Shown piece after piece: positions 18,601-31,400 of a stretch of DNA of 64,000 bases. The stretch spans positions 10,442,101 to 10,506,100 of the forward strand of contig CM012955.1 of the NCBI GenBank assembly GCA_000181795.3, in the 5' to 3' direction. The translations under genes were made by a program, and so were the position numbers. This DNA comes from Trichinella spiralis. Lineage: Eukaryota; Nematoda; Enoplea; Trichinellida; Trichinellidae. Numbering within the stretch: position 1 is the stretch's first letter; each line of letters begins with the position of its first letter. The notes below the pieces were generated by a model. That model saw only the letters and a program-made list of their open reading frames with translations. It had not been told where the DNA came from and made no database searches.

Positions 18601-19548
18601 TCCAGGAGTGAAGATTTACCGTTTTGATAGTCCATTGTTCTTTGCAAATGTTGAAAATTTTCGTCAAAGACTGTATGAATGTACTGGCATTGATCCGATT
18701 GATCAAAAAGTTGCCGACGATCTAAGCAAAAAGCATAAGGTATACAGTTTTACTGATCACACTTTTGACGAGTATTTTAGAAGGAATATAAAGTTTTCAA
18801 ATAATAAATTAAAAATAATTGAAATTTACTGATCATTTGATCAGACATCTTATTTGGATAAATTTCTGCTGAAATACGCCATTTGTGTGAACATTTGAAA
18901 GGTAGGTTTTCATAGAAGTTGTAACTGCTTTTTTAATCGAATAATGAGAATATTATTTTATTTTATTTTTCTTCATAGTTATTTTGATAGTACTGTGAAA
19001 TTTTCACTGATAGAATTTCATTTTGAAAGCGTGAAATTTTTGAACAACATTTTTTAAACTTAATGAGCATTATTTATTATTATTATTATGATCATACATG
19101 TTTGTCTGTTTGTAGAATTATGGCAGTATGGAGAGCCGAAGCACTGAAAAGCAGCCCAATGTTAATTCGTCGGAATGGCCTGTCACTGAATCTAAAACTG
19201 ATGCCAGTTCAATAGTTGCTTGTCCATCATGTAGTGCTAATCTTCATACAATAATTATAGACTGTTCATCATTTCCCTTTGTGGATCTGATGGGTGTGGA
19301 GTCGATGAAACAAATTTATTTAGAATATAAAAAAATTGGTATTGCTGTCAAATTTGCTTACTGCAAAGGTAAGTAATACTAGTGATAGCTGTGATGATAT
19401 TTACTCTTAGTGTATATTTATTTGAGTATCGCTTCGTCAAATTCTTGAAAGAACTGATTTTTTTCAAACTGTACCCAAAGCACGCCTTTATCCATCTATT
19501 GAAGATGCAGTTGCAGTTGCTACTTGTTGTTCTTGTACATCATTTTGA
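15617..19548 (+). CDS. SLC26 family anion transporter (sulfate permease)
   Basis: Multi-pass membrane exchanger for sulfate, chloride, bicarbonate or oxalate. Sixteen exons, 727 aa: 15617-15703, 15945-16170, 16474-16584, 16647-16861, 16928-17095, 17151-17306, 17366-17448, 17507-17654, 17732-17845, 17914-17991, 18073-18168, 18274-18380, 18449-18518, 18590-18739, 19116-19368, 19427-19548. The protein has an N-terminal cytosolic segment, then the SLC26 signature FNIPQGMAYGMLAG at the start of the membrane core, about 12-14 hydrophobic segments, and a C-terminal STAS domain. The STAS domain has a variable loop (about residues 600-645, Ser-rich with CPSC), the core strand IIIDCSSFPFVDLMG, and a final FQTVPKARLYPSIEDAV before the end. 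The intron 17846-17913 uses a GC donor. The last exon uses a plain TTTGAG acceptor at 19425-19426. Which SLC26 member it is, and its substrate, cannot be told from sequence alone. Confidence 0.95.
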
Positions 19549-19994
19549 ACAACTGTATTGGCAAACAGTTATGCACTAATGCCACAAGCATTTTATTACT
19601 ACTTTTTTTAGCATTCCTGAGAATGCTTTTTTGATCAATGATTACGATGTGTATTTGGTTTGGGAAATTAGTTAAATTCAACTCTTTTACTTGTCAATTA
19701 TTGTCGAGGATGCTACAATTCCAGAACTGATACATTTCAGATTATTGTGTTAAATGAAAAAGCTCAACTTGAAACAACAGGATTTCTGCTTGGCATAAAA
19801 CATTTATGAATGAATCATTGTTGTCACATCACTGTTATTCAGTGGCAGTGATCCAGTCTGATGATTGGCAGTAAGGTTTTAAGATATGTATTTTTATATT
19901 TGAATTAGCATGCTCTGTTTCAAAGCAGATTATATTAATATTACTTCAAACGCGACGAAAAATGATCTTAAGTTAATTTGTACAACAACAATAA

Positions 19995-20456
19995 ATGTTG
20001 CGTTTTACTTCATCTGTATTAATTGTGATTAATTTCAAAAATATGGCTCTTTTAACAATCCATATTTATCTAATAATACATCGAGATTCGAACACCGCTA
20101 ACAGCTCGAAAGCTGCAAAATGTGTCGCTAATGGAGAGCTTGCGTTGAAGTCGGTTATCGCCGCAGCGAATGAATGTGTTTTCGATAGAGCATTATGCAG
20201 ATTTTGCCAAAATATAGGAAGTATGGTGTCTGTTTGTTTTTCGCAAGCACGCATGGAGAAATCTAAAATTAACATAATAGTAAACACGCAAACATGGATG
20301 ACCAACTCAATGCATGTAAAACACGATCAAGACGAATGTCGTACGGTAAGCTTAAGTAGCAGCATTGACGATGAAGTCATTCGCTGTGGCAGTTCACGTA
20401 GAAGGCGAATCACTGAAGATGGAGATTTATTCGGGGGCTGCATGTTCCATCATTAG
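19995..20456 (+). CDS. Unassigned ORF, 153 codons
   Basis: One of the longest uninterrupted frames in the window outside recognised exons. From about residue 30 onward the base composition is more gene-like than the surroundings. The translation is cysteine-rich in the middle (RALCRFCQN) and has a basic run (SSRRRRITED) near the end. I recognise no domain. The N-terminal 30 residues look like AT-rich noncoding sequence, so a true exon, if any, could start after the AG at about 20087. It could be a small orphan gene, a decayed gene piece, or chance. A 22-codon ATG-to-donor stretch just downstream (20569-20634, ending CAG before GTAAGA) looks like a first coding exon but has no clear continuation. 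Confidence 0.25.
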   Translation: MLRFTSSVLIVINFKNMALLTIHIYLIIHRDSNTANSSKAAKCVANGELALKSVIAAANECVFDRALCRFCQNIGSMVSVCFSQARMEKSKINIIVNTQTWMTNSMHVKHDQDECRTVSLSSSIDDEVIRCGSSRRRRITEDGDLFGGCMFHH

Positions 20457-21096
20457 CAGTCAAACATTTACGGACTTGTGACCTGTGAATCAAATTAACT
20501 TTGACTGAAAACGCCTGTAAACGTGTCATCAAATGTGAGCTCAACATTTGATAGAGAAGAAAAGTAAATGCTACTATCAATTATCCAACAGCTCCGTGTT
20601 AACAGATATGCTAACTCAAAGTTAGCTGGTCAGGTAAGAAAACTTTAGTCATTTTAGAAGTGCTATTACTCCCTGAATAACACTGTGTATTCATGTGTCT
20701 GATATTGTAGTTCTTTATAGTTAATGTATTATGTTATTTGCATTGGTTTATTCACAAATGCACCGTCCACTTTTGAACTCTTTGCTTGTCTCATTGGTAG
20801 GTTGCTCTACATATGCATATGCTATCGAAGAAATTTACATAATTGGCCAAATTACTTTGGTCAAATTCATTTTTATTTTTCATAAATTTTCAGTAATGAA
20901 AAGTGACAGAAGTTCAACCCATTAAAAGTGAAATATTATTAAATGTGGGCTATTTCTTCGACAACAAATAGAAGTGATTAAATAGATGTTGAATGAATTT
21001 TATTCGCAGTTATTACTTCAGATTGATCATAAAAATGTTCCATGTAAAGAATACATGTTTCTAATTGCCTTTCATTTCAGCTTCTCGTTGACAATC

Positions 21097-21382
21097 AATT
21101 ATAGCAGTGGTTCCCAAGGTTGGATGCATGGACCCCTGAGGGTTTCTCTCATTTTATTTAATTTCAATTGAAATTGCTAAGAACTGTCTGACATAACGCG
21201 CCATGTCGATGCTTCATTTACACAGTTCATTCTATCCAATACAACAATTACTCTGATTCCAGGTCCCCTTACCGTACTCCCTCCTTTTCCCTGCACATCA
21301 AATGAACTGTAAGGGGTCTACAGCAACATGAGGTTAGAGCGTGTCCATCGCCAGTTCAACTTTGGGAACTACCGAATTATAG
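21097..21382. mobile_element. hAT-type MITE with 8-bp target duplication
   Basis: A non-autonomous DNA transposon of 270 bp (21105-21374). The left end is cagtggttcccaaggttg. The right end, read on the other strand, is cggtagttcccaaagttg, a match at 15 of 18 positions. It is flanked by an exact 8-bp direct repeat aattatag (21097-21104 and 21375-21382). Ends of the CAGTGGTTCCCAA type and 8-bp duplications are typical of hAT elements. There is no coding capacity. It sits in the spacer between two convergent genes. Confidence 0.88.
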
Positions 21383-21775
21383 TATCTTTTTAAAGTGTTT
21401 AACCAGTATATTTTTAGTGTTTACATCACATTCATATAACGTAGTTATTGTAATGTAAATGAAGCATTTTATCTTTCGATTTTCTGAAAATCTACAATCT
21501 TAAACAATATAAAAAAGCAATGTGACAACGCGTAAACCAACATCTTGAATTTTTCAATCTGAATTGATAATAATTATGCATTACATTACTTTGATGCATT
21601 ACAATATGACGACGAATGTAAAATATAGAGTACGCTTTTCCATAGATTTTGCATTTATTTCACATCAAGCTATGCATGTACAATATTATCATTGTAAGCT
21701 AAATCATTCGTTTATGATATCCGGTGATCTGCAAGTAAACAACAGTTACGATAAAGCTAAATAATGAACATCGAA

Positions 21776-24430
21776 TTATATACTTTGTTTCGGAATTTCT
21801 ACCGCATCATGTTCACTTATTATGCATTCGTGAAGTTGGTCGAAACATTTATATCGAATTTTCAACCATTTCTGTTCATAAGGAAATGGATCATAAAATC
21901 CATTCAGTGAGTTCTAAATTTCAGCAGCTTGAATTATTTAGGAAGCAGGCAACAAAATAACAGAAAATACCTTATCAACATCTTTTTGAATAATCAGCTT
22001 GGAATTTCTGACTAGCAATTGAAGCGGTACTGTAACATTGATGTCATTTGGCCTGCTAAAAATCCATGTCTGCATAACACATGCAAGAATTCAAAAAGAA
22101 AAAAGAATTTTACTTGCATCCGTAGGAGGCATCAATAATAACCAAACCGTTCTTTTGTTCTTCTGCAGCTGTCAGACGGACAGCTTCTTTTCTCATCAGT
22201 TGGATCTATTGATACTGCTGCTAAATGTTAAAAGAAATGCAAATTATTTTTCACTTACAAGCGCTTCGTGTTCCTCATGCTTTGCTTGATTTGCGCTGTC
22301 CTGAACGTCGTCATCGTATGAAGGTTTCATGAATTTGCTTGAGTTAATCAAAATTTCATTTACAACATGAAAACAAAATGAAAGCAATTTTCAATTTACT
22401 TCCATATTTTTTTGATGCAAGGCTTCAAGATGAATCGATGCAAAGAGTAACTGGCCAGTTGCAAAAGCAAAGCAATGCCCAAAGCCTCGGTTCCAAATTC
22501 GTCTTCAAAGAAAGTAAAATTCACCTGATAGGTCTGGTTGGCTCGTTTCACCCTTAAAGTAATACAGAACCATCGTTGAAAACAAACCAACATAACTATT
22601 TATTATACTGATTGCTCTTTGTTTAGAATTATCTTTTTAATTCGACAAACGTACTTGATAGAAAAATAAGCACCAACTGGATAATGGAGTTGTACGACAC
22701 TTTGGATGGAGGTGTTAGAAACTGTATGCTGCTGGGTATGAGACCAAATCAACCCCATGGTTCCAAATCTACGAAAGTTCATCTGTCAGAAACTGATTAC
22801 ATAACATCACTTGAATGGATACTTCATTGTTGTTCCAACAATATTACTCTTGTCAGCAGAAGAAAAAACGCATGTTGCAGCTAACATCGATACCGGAACA
22901 CCCACCTGAATAGATACAGAAAAAATATCATTTTAAAGTAAAGTAAAATAAATAAAATACCGTTGATGCAACAGCCATATTAAACTGCCCTACTGAATAA
23001 TTCAACGTTGTCGTAACCGAGCACTGTGTACCAGCTTTAGCAGAAATAATTCCAGTGACATTTTCACTCAAGCTTTTGGCTACATCTAAAAATGATGAAT
23101 ATTCTATTATATAAATTGATATGGCATAAAAAAAGATTTAAAAATTAATAAATAATTATATATATGTATAAATTACCCATAAAAACACCGCCAAAATAAT
23201 GAGAACCATTTTTTACAATACCACATTCAATCCCAATTTCTCTATAAAATAAAACATAGCAAAGCATATTAAAATATTAACAAAGCAGGTATAGTCACAG
23301 TAAATTCAAAAATAAACGGGACAACTTCATGCGGCAACTCATCTCATCAGCATATTCGACAATCATCTGAAATTTCAAATTGAATTCGTTTTAAAATCGT
23401 TTTGAAAGTAAACATACTTCCCAAGAAATGGTATCAAAAGTTCTACTGCGGAAACCACCGGAAAATTTTCCACTACCAACACCATTCATTGAATTCACCA
23501 CAGCACTGGCAAAAAAGTTGGAATTTGTGGTCCAAGGGAACATCACTGATTGAGAACAGGAAATCCCTTTAACTTCAAATGTCGAGAGATTTCTAAATTG
23601 GACTTTTTAAAAAATAGTTTCTTCTGAAAATTATTTTATGCCAGTACAAATTTTTCATTGTTATATCACGATTGAATAACTGTGTAGCGTCAATGAAGAG
23701 ATTGAAACTCCCTTTCGGTCTCGATAATTTATCCAAGATTTCAAGCTCATGCAAGCGAATGAGCCGTCGAGCTTCGGCACGCATTTCAGCCACCCCTTTC
23801 TGTCTGGGAATAATTTCCCATCCTTCAATCTGTAGTCCTTTTTCACCAACGCTGTCATAAATCAATCGTTTTTCTGGATCACTTAAAACTGAAACATAAT
23901 ATACAAGTTATTATATGAAAAAACCAATTAATAACTGTTATTCAAATTCCTTCTTCCACCAAAGTTACATAATGCAATTAAATTTCAAGCATTCATCTTA
24001 ATGGACTTTACATCAAAAATCAGTAATATACCAGTGAAATAAATTTAAAATATATTATATTTTTAATAGAATTTAAATTATATCTGAAGGATCTGTTCAA
24101 AATATAAGTTTTGGAATTCGTTCATGTTGGATGACACAGGAAACTGTAGTTGTAACAATTCCGCGTTAGCGGTCACACTGGCCTTACCTTCGTAAATTCT
24201 TTGGTACTTCTCAAAGTAAATACGGGCAGCCGATTTTTCTTCTATTGTTTTAAATCTGTCCGGGTGAGAAAACAGTGATAAACGACGAAATGCCCTAGTG
24301 ATTTCCTCCTGGTTCGCCTAAGATTACATCAGACTAGACAGTACTGGGACATATTTGATTATTCTAAACGTACATTACGAGGTATGTTAAAAATTGCATA
24401 GTAATCTTCTTCATGCTGAAATGATTCCAT
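21776..24430 (-). CDS. DNAJC11: DNAJC11-like J-domain protein
   Basis: Mitochondrial J-protein associated with the MICOS/SAM bridge that shapes cristae. Fourteen exons, 533 aa (human 559), from 24430 leftward: 24430-24374, 24317-24188, 23888-23648, 23592-23418, 23366-23299, 23241-23177, 23085-22961, 22905-22823, 22768-22655, 22552-22400, 22337-22259, 22205-22114, 22052-21971, 21913-21776. The start is MESFQHEEDYYAIFNI. The J domain follows, with the HPD tripeptide intact (SHPDRF), then GLQIEGWEIIPRQ and FIDATQLF, both matching human. After it comes the beta-rich DUF3395-type region, a hydrophobic segment ending HRFILKPC, a charged coiled coil, and a C-terminus with GFYDPF and IPKQ. Orthology is clear along the whole length. 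The acceptor near 22053 is a tandem NAGNAG (TAGCAG). It faces GLG1 head to head. Confidence 0.95.
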
Positions 24431-25565
24431 AATTTGTTGTAAAACGTCCTTTGCGAAGGATGCAAATTACTGTAAACACTCAAGTATCTTGCTACAGAAT
24501 GACAATATTTTTTATTCAGGATTAATTCAATATTCACTTCATCAAAAAAATTTATAATTATTTGAAATAGTTTATTGAAATACTGAAATATAATCACTAT
24601 AAATATCCTTTTCTCATTGCTATTCTTAATGCTGCAATCTCTCTGCTGACAAAGAAAATCATTTCTTAATTTTAATAGTATTGACCATTCTAATAATGTG
24701 AGTTGTAAGTGAGTAATGTTACTGTTGAATTTGTTATAGCTTTTCATAAACGTTGGCTTATCGTTTCTCTTTTTAACATAAATGATCAACAGCAACAAAA
24801 AAAACTTTATTTTTCAGTTTATCTTTTTTTGTAATGATCAACAACAAAAAAAACTTTATTTTTGAATTTATTTTTCTTTGTACTTTTACACTGATCAAAT
24901 GCAAATGACTTGATTGCTTAACGTAGGAAAATGCATAAGTGTAAAACCGCTGTAAAAATTTTGTTAGTTGTCGAGATGCATTTTTTAATCATCACAAGTG
25001 TTATTATTGAAGCTTGAAATTTGTTTCCAATTTGATAATTTTTCCGCATTACTGTAGTGTTGTACTTTCTTCCAGATTACTGTATTTGTCAATGAGGTGT
25101 TCTTTTTTTTCCGAGTGTGATTATTCTTCCGCAGCTTGTTTATTTTTGAATATTTGCAAATGATTTTAACGAACGTCGTGTAATAAATAAATGAGTTTTA
25201 TATATTTTTATTACTATTATTTTGGCTGTGTTTTCACGCTTCACAGTCAGAGTTTGCTCACTGTATTGCACTAGCAAGTAAATATTTTGTAATTTGTAGG
25301 CAGGAAATAAGTTTCGCAGTAATTAATGCCTTGTGTCATGTCGTTAGATTGATTGTTTTGTTTCCTTTTTGTTGATTCGTGGCGTTACTGGTGGTGACGT
25401 CTTGGTTTTCGTTTGTGCGGCGACGGATTGATTTGTGTTCTTGTTCATTCGACTTCAGTCGCCTTCTACTAGTAAGTAGCAGACGCTGCTTTGCAGTTTG
25501 AAAGTATTGTTAGTCTATCGTCACGGTTCAGTCAGTGTGTTAGTTTGGTTTGTAGTTCAAAGAAA
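24431..25565. promoter_or_regulatory. Divergent promoter region, DNAJC11 / GLG1
   Basis: 1.1 kb separates the two start codons and must hold both promoters. From about 25360 to 25560 the sequence becomes richer in G and C, and it has TGACGTCT at about 25395, a CRE-like half site. This is likely the GLG1 promoter and 5' UTR. A 144-codon minus-strand ORF that runs through the DNAJC11 side is in a different frame from its first exon and has AT-rich noncoding composition. A 52-bp tandem duplication lies at 24782-24882. Confidence 0.45.
24782..24882. repeat. 52-bp tandem duplication
   Basis: Two adjacent copies, each beginning atgatcaac and ending ctttttttgta or ctttgta, with poly-A and actttattttt inside. 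The copies start at 24782 and 24834 and differ at a few positions. The repeat lies upstream of DNAJC11. Confidence 0.85.
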
Positions 25566-28414
25566 ATGGCGATGAATTATTGCTGTATTATATGCTGGGG
25601 TTTTGTTCTTTGTGCATTGGTTTCTGAGGCATTTGAAGACGCTCAGTCGCATGTGAAGCCGCCGGGCATGCGTCCAGCTCCAAAACTAACATACGATTTC
25701 AGCGCTTGTTCGTTGGATATAAGCCGTCATTGTGTTCCCGTTGTTCAAGTGACCGATTTGACACTGCTTCAGTGTCTAATCGATGCCGGTCTTCAAGATA
25801 ATTCTTTATCACCCGGATGTCAACAGGTTTTATTTTTTGCTTTGAATATTCTGTTTTTTGCCAATATAGATGTACATTTTTGCTGTTTGCTTTTTGTTTG
25901 TATGTTTTCATTGTAGACCCTGTGGAACATTAAACTGAATTTGACGCTCGATGCCCAATTTCTTAGCATTGCGTTAAAATATTGTCAAAATGAGTTCAAC
26001 CAAGTAGTCTAATTCTTTGCAGACGGTGTTTGTCTTCTCCGCGTAACTGATGCTTTTCAGTTTCCAGAATGTCGAGCAGTGTCACCGGTAGATCAGCAGC
26101 AGAACCGAGCGCACATTTTATCTTGCATGGCCGAACGAAAGGAAAATATGAGCGCTGGGCAATGCCGAGATTTTTTGACTCAAATCGAGATGTTCGTCTT
26201 CACAGATTTTCGTTTAATTGGCCGCTTTGTTACCGCTTGCAAAGATGACGTGGTGAAGTTGAACTGTGGCCAGTTATCGTTGTCGTCAGATGTTAGGGTG
26301 AGTTGTTGTTCTAGGGTTTTTTGGATTGCTTAGGAAATGAAAGATGGAAAAATTATTATTATTGTTGTTATTGTTATTTTTAACTTATTTGCATAATTTG
26401 AGATGATTTGGTAATATAGAAATATGAAACATTTTTCATACACCGCTTTGGTTTCGTTTTGAATCGGGCTGAAATGGGGCTGTTAACAATTTACCATTTG
26501 CTGCGGATAAGCGGTGCCGAAGCAGGAAAGCATTTTAGCATTTATTGTTGAACGATATAAATACTGATTATATTCTATAAAGTAAACCATACAAATTAAA
26601 GCAAGCTGAACAACATAATGAGAAGTCACTTGACTAGTGTGCGTATTTGCTGAAGGCGCGTTTAGTTGTGAAGGTATGCAGTAATTTGTTAGTCAGGATT
26701 TTGGTTTTGCTTTATGGATGAAATAAGCAAAAAAAAGATTGCTCATCGCGAGCTAGTGCCATTGTAAAAATTTCGGATAGAAAATTTTAAATGGCAAAAA
26801 AGCGTATTATTAATTTTACTTCAATAAATGTATTCGGTGGATGTGCAAGTTCAAAATATGTGCATTTTCATGATGAAGTTTTTTTCTTTTTAAGGGTGAA
26901 ATGCATTCTCAAGGTGCAACGTTGGATTGTCTGATGCGCAAATTAGTCGAACATCCGGATCAAGAGTTGATCAGTCGCCAGTGTCGTCATGAGATTACTC
27001 GTATTGCTGAACTGCAGTCGGACGATTTCCATTTGGACAGAACGCTATTTTTCGCTTGCCGGGATGATCGGGAGCGTTTTTGTCGGGACGTGTGGTCCGG
27101 CGATGGACGAGTGCTACAATGCTTGATCAACCATCGGACGGATCGTGGCATGAGCAGCGATGTATCTTATTTATTTATTTATTTGTTTGTTTATTTATTT
27201 GTTTTCATTGATTTGTGATTTGTATGTATCAGTGCGCATCGGCGTTACTACTTCGTGAACAGATGATAGCGTCCGATTACCACATTTCACATCCTTTGGT
27301 GCGTGCGTGTCAAAAGGAAGTTGAAAAGTATAAATGTGCACCGCAAGGTCATAGTTCAGATTCGGTGTACTATTTGCTGTCATATGTCTTATTATGCTTA
27401 GAAAATGTTCTTCATTTGGGTACGTTGATAACAACTGCTGCTCTGATGAATAATAATAGCAGTTTTTTTTATTTTAATACTTTTAATTGTAGCTGTAATT
27501 GTTCTCTTTTCTCTAGGCATTGCTGTGGACCGTGATTGCCAAGCTCAGATTGTGGAGCATCGACGTATGTTGATGTCGGATTACCGTTTGGCGCCGGAAT
27601 TGATTATCACCTGCGCTCGAGATTTGGAAACCTACTGCAAAAAAGAAGCTGCGGACGGTAGCAAAGCCTTGCATTGTTTGATGAAAGCTAGCCAAATGCA
27701 TCCAAACGAAATGAATCCCTCATGCATACAGGCTGTAAATTTTAAAAATGAATTTTTTTCTTTTGTATATGTGTTTTTCTTGATTTGCTCAGATAGTTGG
27801 TGTTCTGAAAGTTGCCGACGTTTCCACTAATTACAAAGTCGACGCAGTGCTTTACAACGATTGTAAGTCCATCATTGAAAATGAATGCCAGTCAGATGTA
27901 TCTAACGAAGCAGAGTATGAAATTTTGATTCAAAAAGCATTTTGTTTAAAATTATGATTTTCCTTTCAGAATGCTTTCATGCTTGATGAATCATCTTGAT
28001 TCTCCTGATTTATCCGAAGAATGTGAAAATCGAATATTAGAAATACAATATTTTTTGTCAAGGGATTTTACGTAAGTATATTGGGATTGAGTGAATTTTT
28101 TATACTTTGATTTTGAATTAAAAAGGTGAAGTAATTTTTCCAATAAATATTGTAACCAAGGATGAAGATATTTGGTAAAGTTCAAGTATTGCCAATGTAC
28201 ATTTATTTGTAATTAGATCTACAATTATTGTGTGTAAATTTAGCTTGGATGGTCAGTTGTACGATGCTTGTCATAAGGATGCTGTGGAAAAGTGTCACGC
28301 CCGAAAGAACTGGCATGAAACAGGTGTTGGTTCGAAAGGTGTAATGGGCCCGGAACCTGGTTATTTTGTTCTGACTTGTCTCTACCGACACGCATATGAC
28401 GAGGACGACGTGAA

Positions 28415-28453
<39 letters not shown>

Positions 28454-31400
28454 CTTTTGAACTGGACTGAAGAATGTGAACAATAAATTTAATTTTAGTT
28501 GTCTGCGTCGTGTTTGAAAGAAGTGCGTCGAGTTATGCGAGAAAGATCGGTTAGTGTTCGTCTGATGCCAGAAATTGCGGATGCTTGTTTCAACGATTTG
28601 GCGGAAAAATGTTCCAGGAAAACTGGCGTCGGTGAGGTAAATTTGTTGACTGTGATTCTACAGAATAAATTTGCAGATTTTCAAATGGTGCTTCATGTTT
28701 TTGTTGTTATCTTGCTTTTCTTTCTTTTTGAGGAACTGATGTGCTTGCAAGAAATGTTTGTAAAGCTCGAGCCGAATTGCCAAGACGCGGTGAGAAAGTA
28801 TACGATGATGCAGTCGAGAGATTTTCGTCTCAATCAGGCACTTAGCAAGGCTTGTCGGCAAGTCATCAAAATTTATTGTCTGGTAAACCAACAACGCATA
28901 TATCTGAATTCAAAAAATATATAAATTGTTTGTTGGTATTATTGAAGAAGAAAAAGCGTATTTTTGTTTTCTAGGAATTTGCCCACGAAGAAATAGACAA
29001 CGGCGATATGATGGATTGTCTCTTAGAACATAAAGGGGTTCCAGAGATGAATCATAAATGTCGAGCTTATGTATCTCACACAGAATTGGTAATATTGAAT
29101 TCGAATTGCACTTTTAATTTAATATTTTATTTTCTATATTGTATGTTAGTTAGTTAATTGTTTACCTTATAACGTTTTCAGTTGTTTGTTGCATGGATTA
29201 TGGGTTAATTTAGAGCAGGGATAGGCAAACGTTTTATACCATCGACCCCTTATGGACTGACGGACTCCTTGATGCCTCCTCGACCTCGAAGTTTGTAAAA
29301 TGGATATCATTAATAATAATTACCGGGTATCCTTTACCCTTTTCACCCTTACTGATTCTCGATCAGATTCATTCACCTTTACGTTTAATCATCCTTTCTT
29401 CACTTTGTATATCTGTTCCTATAATGTCGGTATTCATGTGAATAATAATGTTAGAACCTTCAGGATGAAGTTAAAGGTCGTTGATAATTATTTGTTTAGC
29501 CATTATGATATTTTTTATTTAATCGTTGGCTTCGTTAATGAGAAGGATGTGTTTGATGAGTAGCAGCAGGGCATTGATATTTGGCTGGAGATTGGTGAGT
29601 TTTAGGCGTAAACCACGCATTTCCAGGTTCAGTCTGTTCCTCTGATAAGTTCCTTTTTTGTAGTGTCCATTGATAGTTCAGAGAATTATAAATTACTGTT
29701 ACAAATTGGTTCTCTACGAAATAAATTCCTCAAATGGGATTTCAAAGTTCATATTCGATCCCGGAGTTCATCGACCCCCATTCGACTCATAAGCTTTTAT
29801 CGACCCCAAAGGGTCGATATCGACCATTTTGGCTACCCCTGATTTATAATAAATGAACAGTTTTATTTCGGTTGTAGTTGTGAATTATTTTTGTTTCAGA
29901 TATCCATGAAAGATTATCGTTTTACATTCAAATTTCGACAAGCATGCCGTTCTGATGTAGAACAGTATTGCACATCTAAAGCAGACAATGCTGACAAGTA
30001 CAGCAGGTAAATTTGGATCGTTTTCAATTCCAGCTGTTTTATTCAGTTTATGTTCATATTATTTAGAAGCAATGTAGTGCATTGTTTGAGCGAAATTCTT
30101 ATTGTTCGAATAATGCTCGGCGAAGGGCCAGAGTTGAAGAAAGAATGCCGTAAACAACTGCGGGCGGAATACTTAAAATTGGATAATGTAAGTTGTTGTT
30201 GAATTTGTTAAAAATTTGCATTTAAACACCTCGCGGTCAAATCTCACTTTGCACAGTGTAATGCTTCAGTTTAGGCATGTAGCAATTCTGTTTTCACTTG
30301 TACTGTGCATGGGCTTATTTTATTTTACCAGTATCATATGTTATCTCCGCTGGTCAGATTGAAGCAGTCGCATATTTGCGAAATATGTTTTATTTTATTG
30401 CTTTTTTTCTGAAGTGAAATTTTATATTTGGAAAATGTAGTTTATTTATTTATTTGAAAAAAATGTTGAGAAAATGACGAAAAGTTTCGTGGATATGCAG
30501 AGGAAAATTAAAATGCTGAACGGGAGGGAGTGTGAAAAGTAGTGACGTGTTGTGGCTTGCAGTTTTGGTTTTGTCAATCTTAGGCTGAACGAATTATTGA
30601 TCCCGAATTGTTGGATGTCTGTGAGGCGGATATCAGTAAAAACGGTTGTCAAGCGTACGAAACTACAATGCTGGTGACGGAATGCTTAAAAGAGCACAAG
30701 TTAGATCTTGAGCCAGCTTGTCGAAAGTATATATTTCGTAAAGAGGTATGTATTTCGGTTGGATTTGGATTTTTTTCTTTTTCATTTTGCATTTTATCAA
30801 TTTGATTTGGAAAATTGAATTTTCGCAGAAGCTCGAGTTCAACGACAATACGTTTGACGGCATGCTTCAACGGGTGTGCGCGAGTGAAATACGCAAATTG
30901 TGCTCGACTGTTGGTCACGAGAACGTGCTCCACTGTCTCGAAGGGCACAAAGATGATCTGACCATGTCTGATGATTGTGCAGAATTGGTCAACAAGCGTC
31001 AACACGAACAAGCTTCCGGTATTTTAGCTGTATTCATCATTTGTTGTTCTGTAGTTGTTTGCAAATTTTGCTGTCATCTTGCTACGGTTTTTTATTCAGA
31101 TATTCGATTGATGCCAGTTTTGTATTCGTCTTGTTCAAAAGAGATCAGAGAACTTTGCAAAAATGAATATACGCTGTTGAAATCTTTCCCCGACGAAGAT
31201 ATACAAGGAAAAGTGATCGGCTGTCTGCGCCAATGGCTCACAGAAAATAATTCAAAGGTGAAAAAAAATTTTTTTTGAACAGTTTATTTTATGGTGAAAT
31301 AAAGTCGAATGAAAAAGAACAACATCTGTTGCAGTGGACAAAGTTGCTGATTGCAATTCTTTTATTAGATGTCGGACAAATGCCGTATAGAGTTGAAGCA

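Larger units (their letters stand above)
19549..21775. other. SLC26-DNAJC11 spacer (tail to tail)
   Basis: 2.2 kb between two convergent genes. It holds both 3' UTRs, an unassigned 153-codon ORF (19995-20456), a short exon-like ORF at 20569-20634, and a hAT-type MITE (21105-21374). The rest is AT-rich and unremarkable. Confidence 0.5.

Noticed and set aside
19382-19579. Alternative reading of the last SLC26 exon in a +1 frame, and a short 3' exon near 19610
   Set aside because: The frame giving ILERTDFFQTVPKARLYPSI matches the STAS C-terminus and closes in phase, so the other options are not needed.
24364-24798. 144-codon minus-strand ORF upstream of DNAJC11
   Set aside because: It overlaps the first DNAJC11 exon in another frame and is AT-rich with no family features. 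The real start MESFQHEEDYYA lies at 24430 in a different frame.
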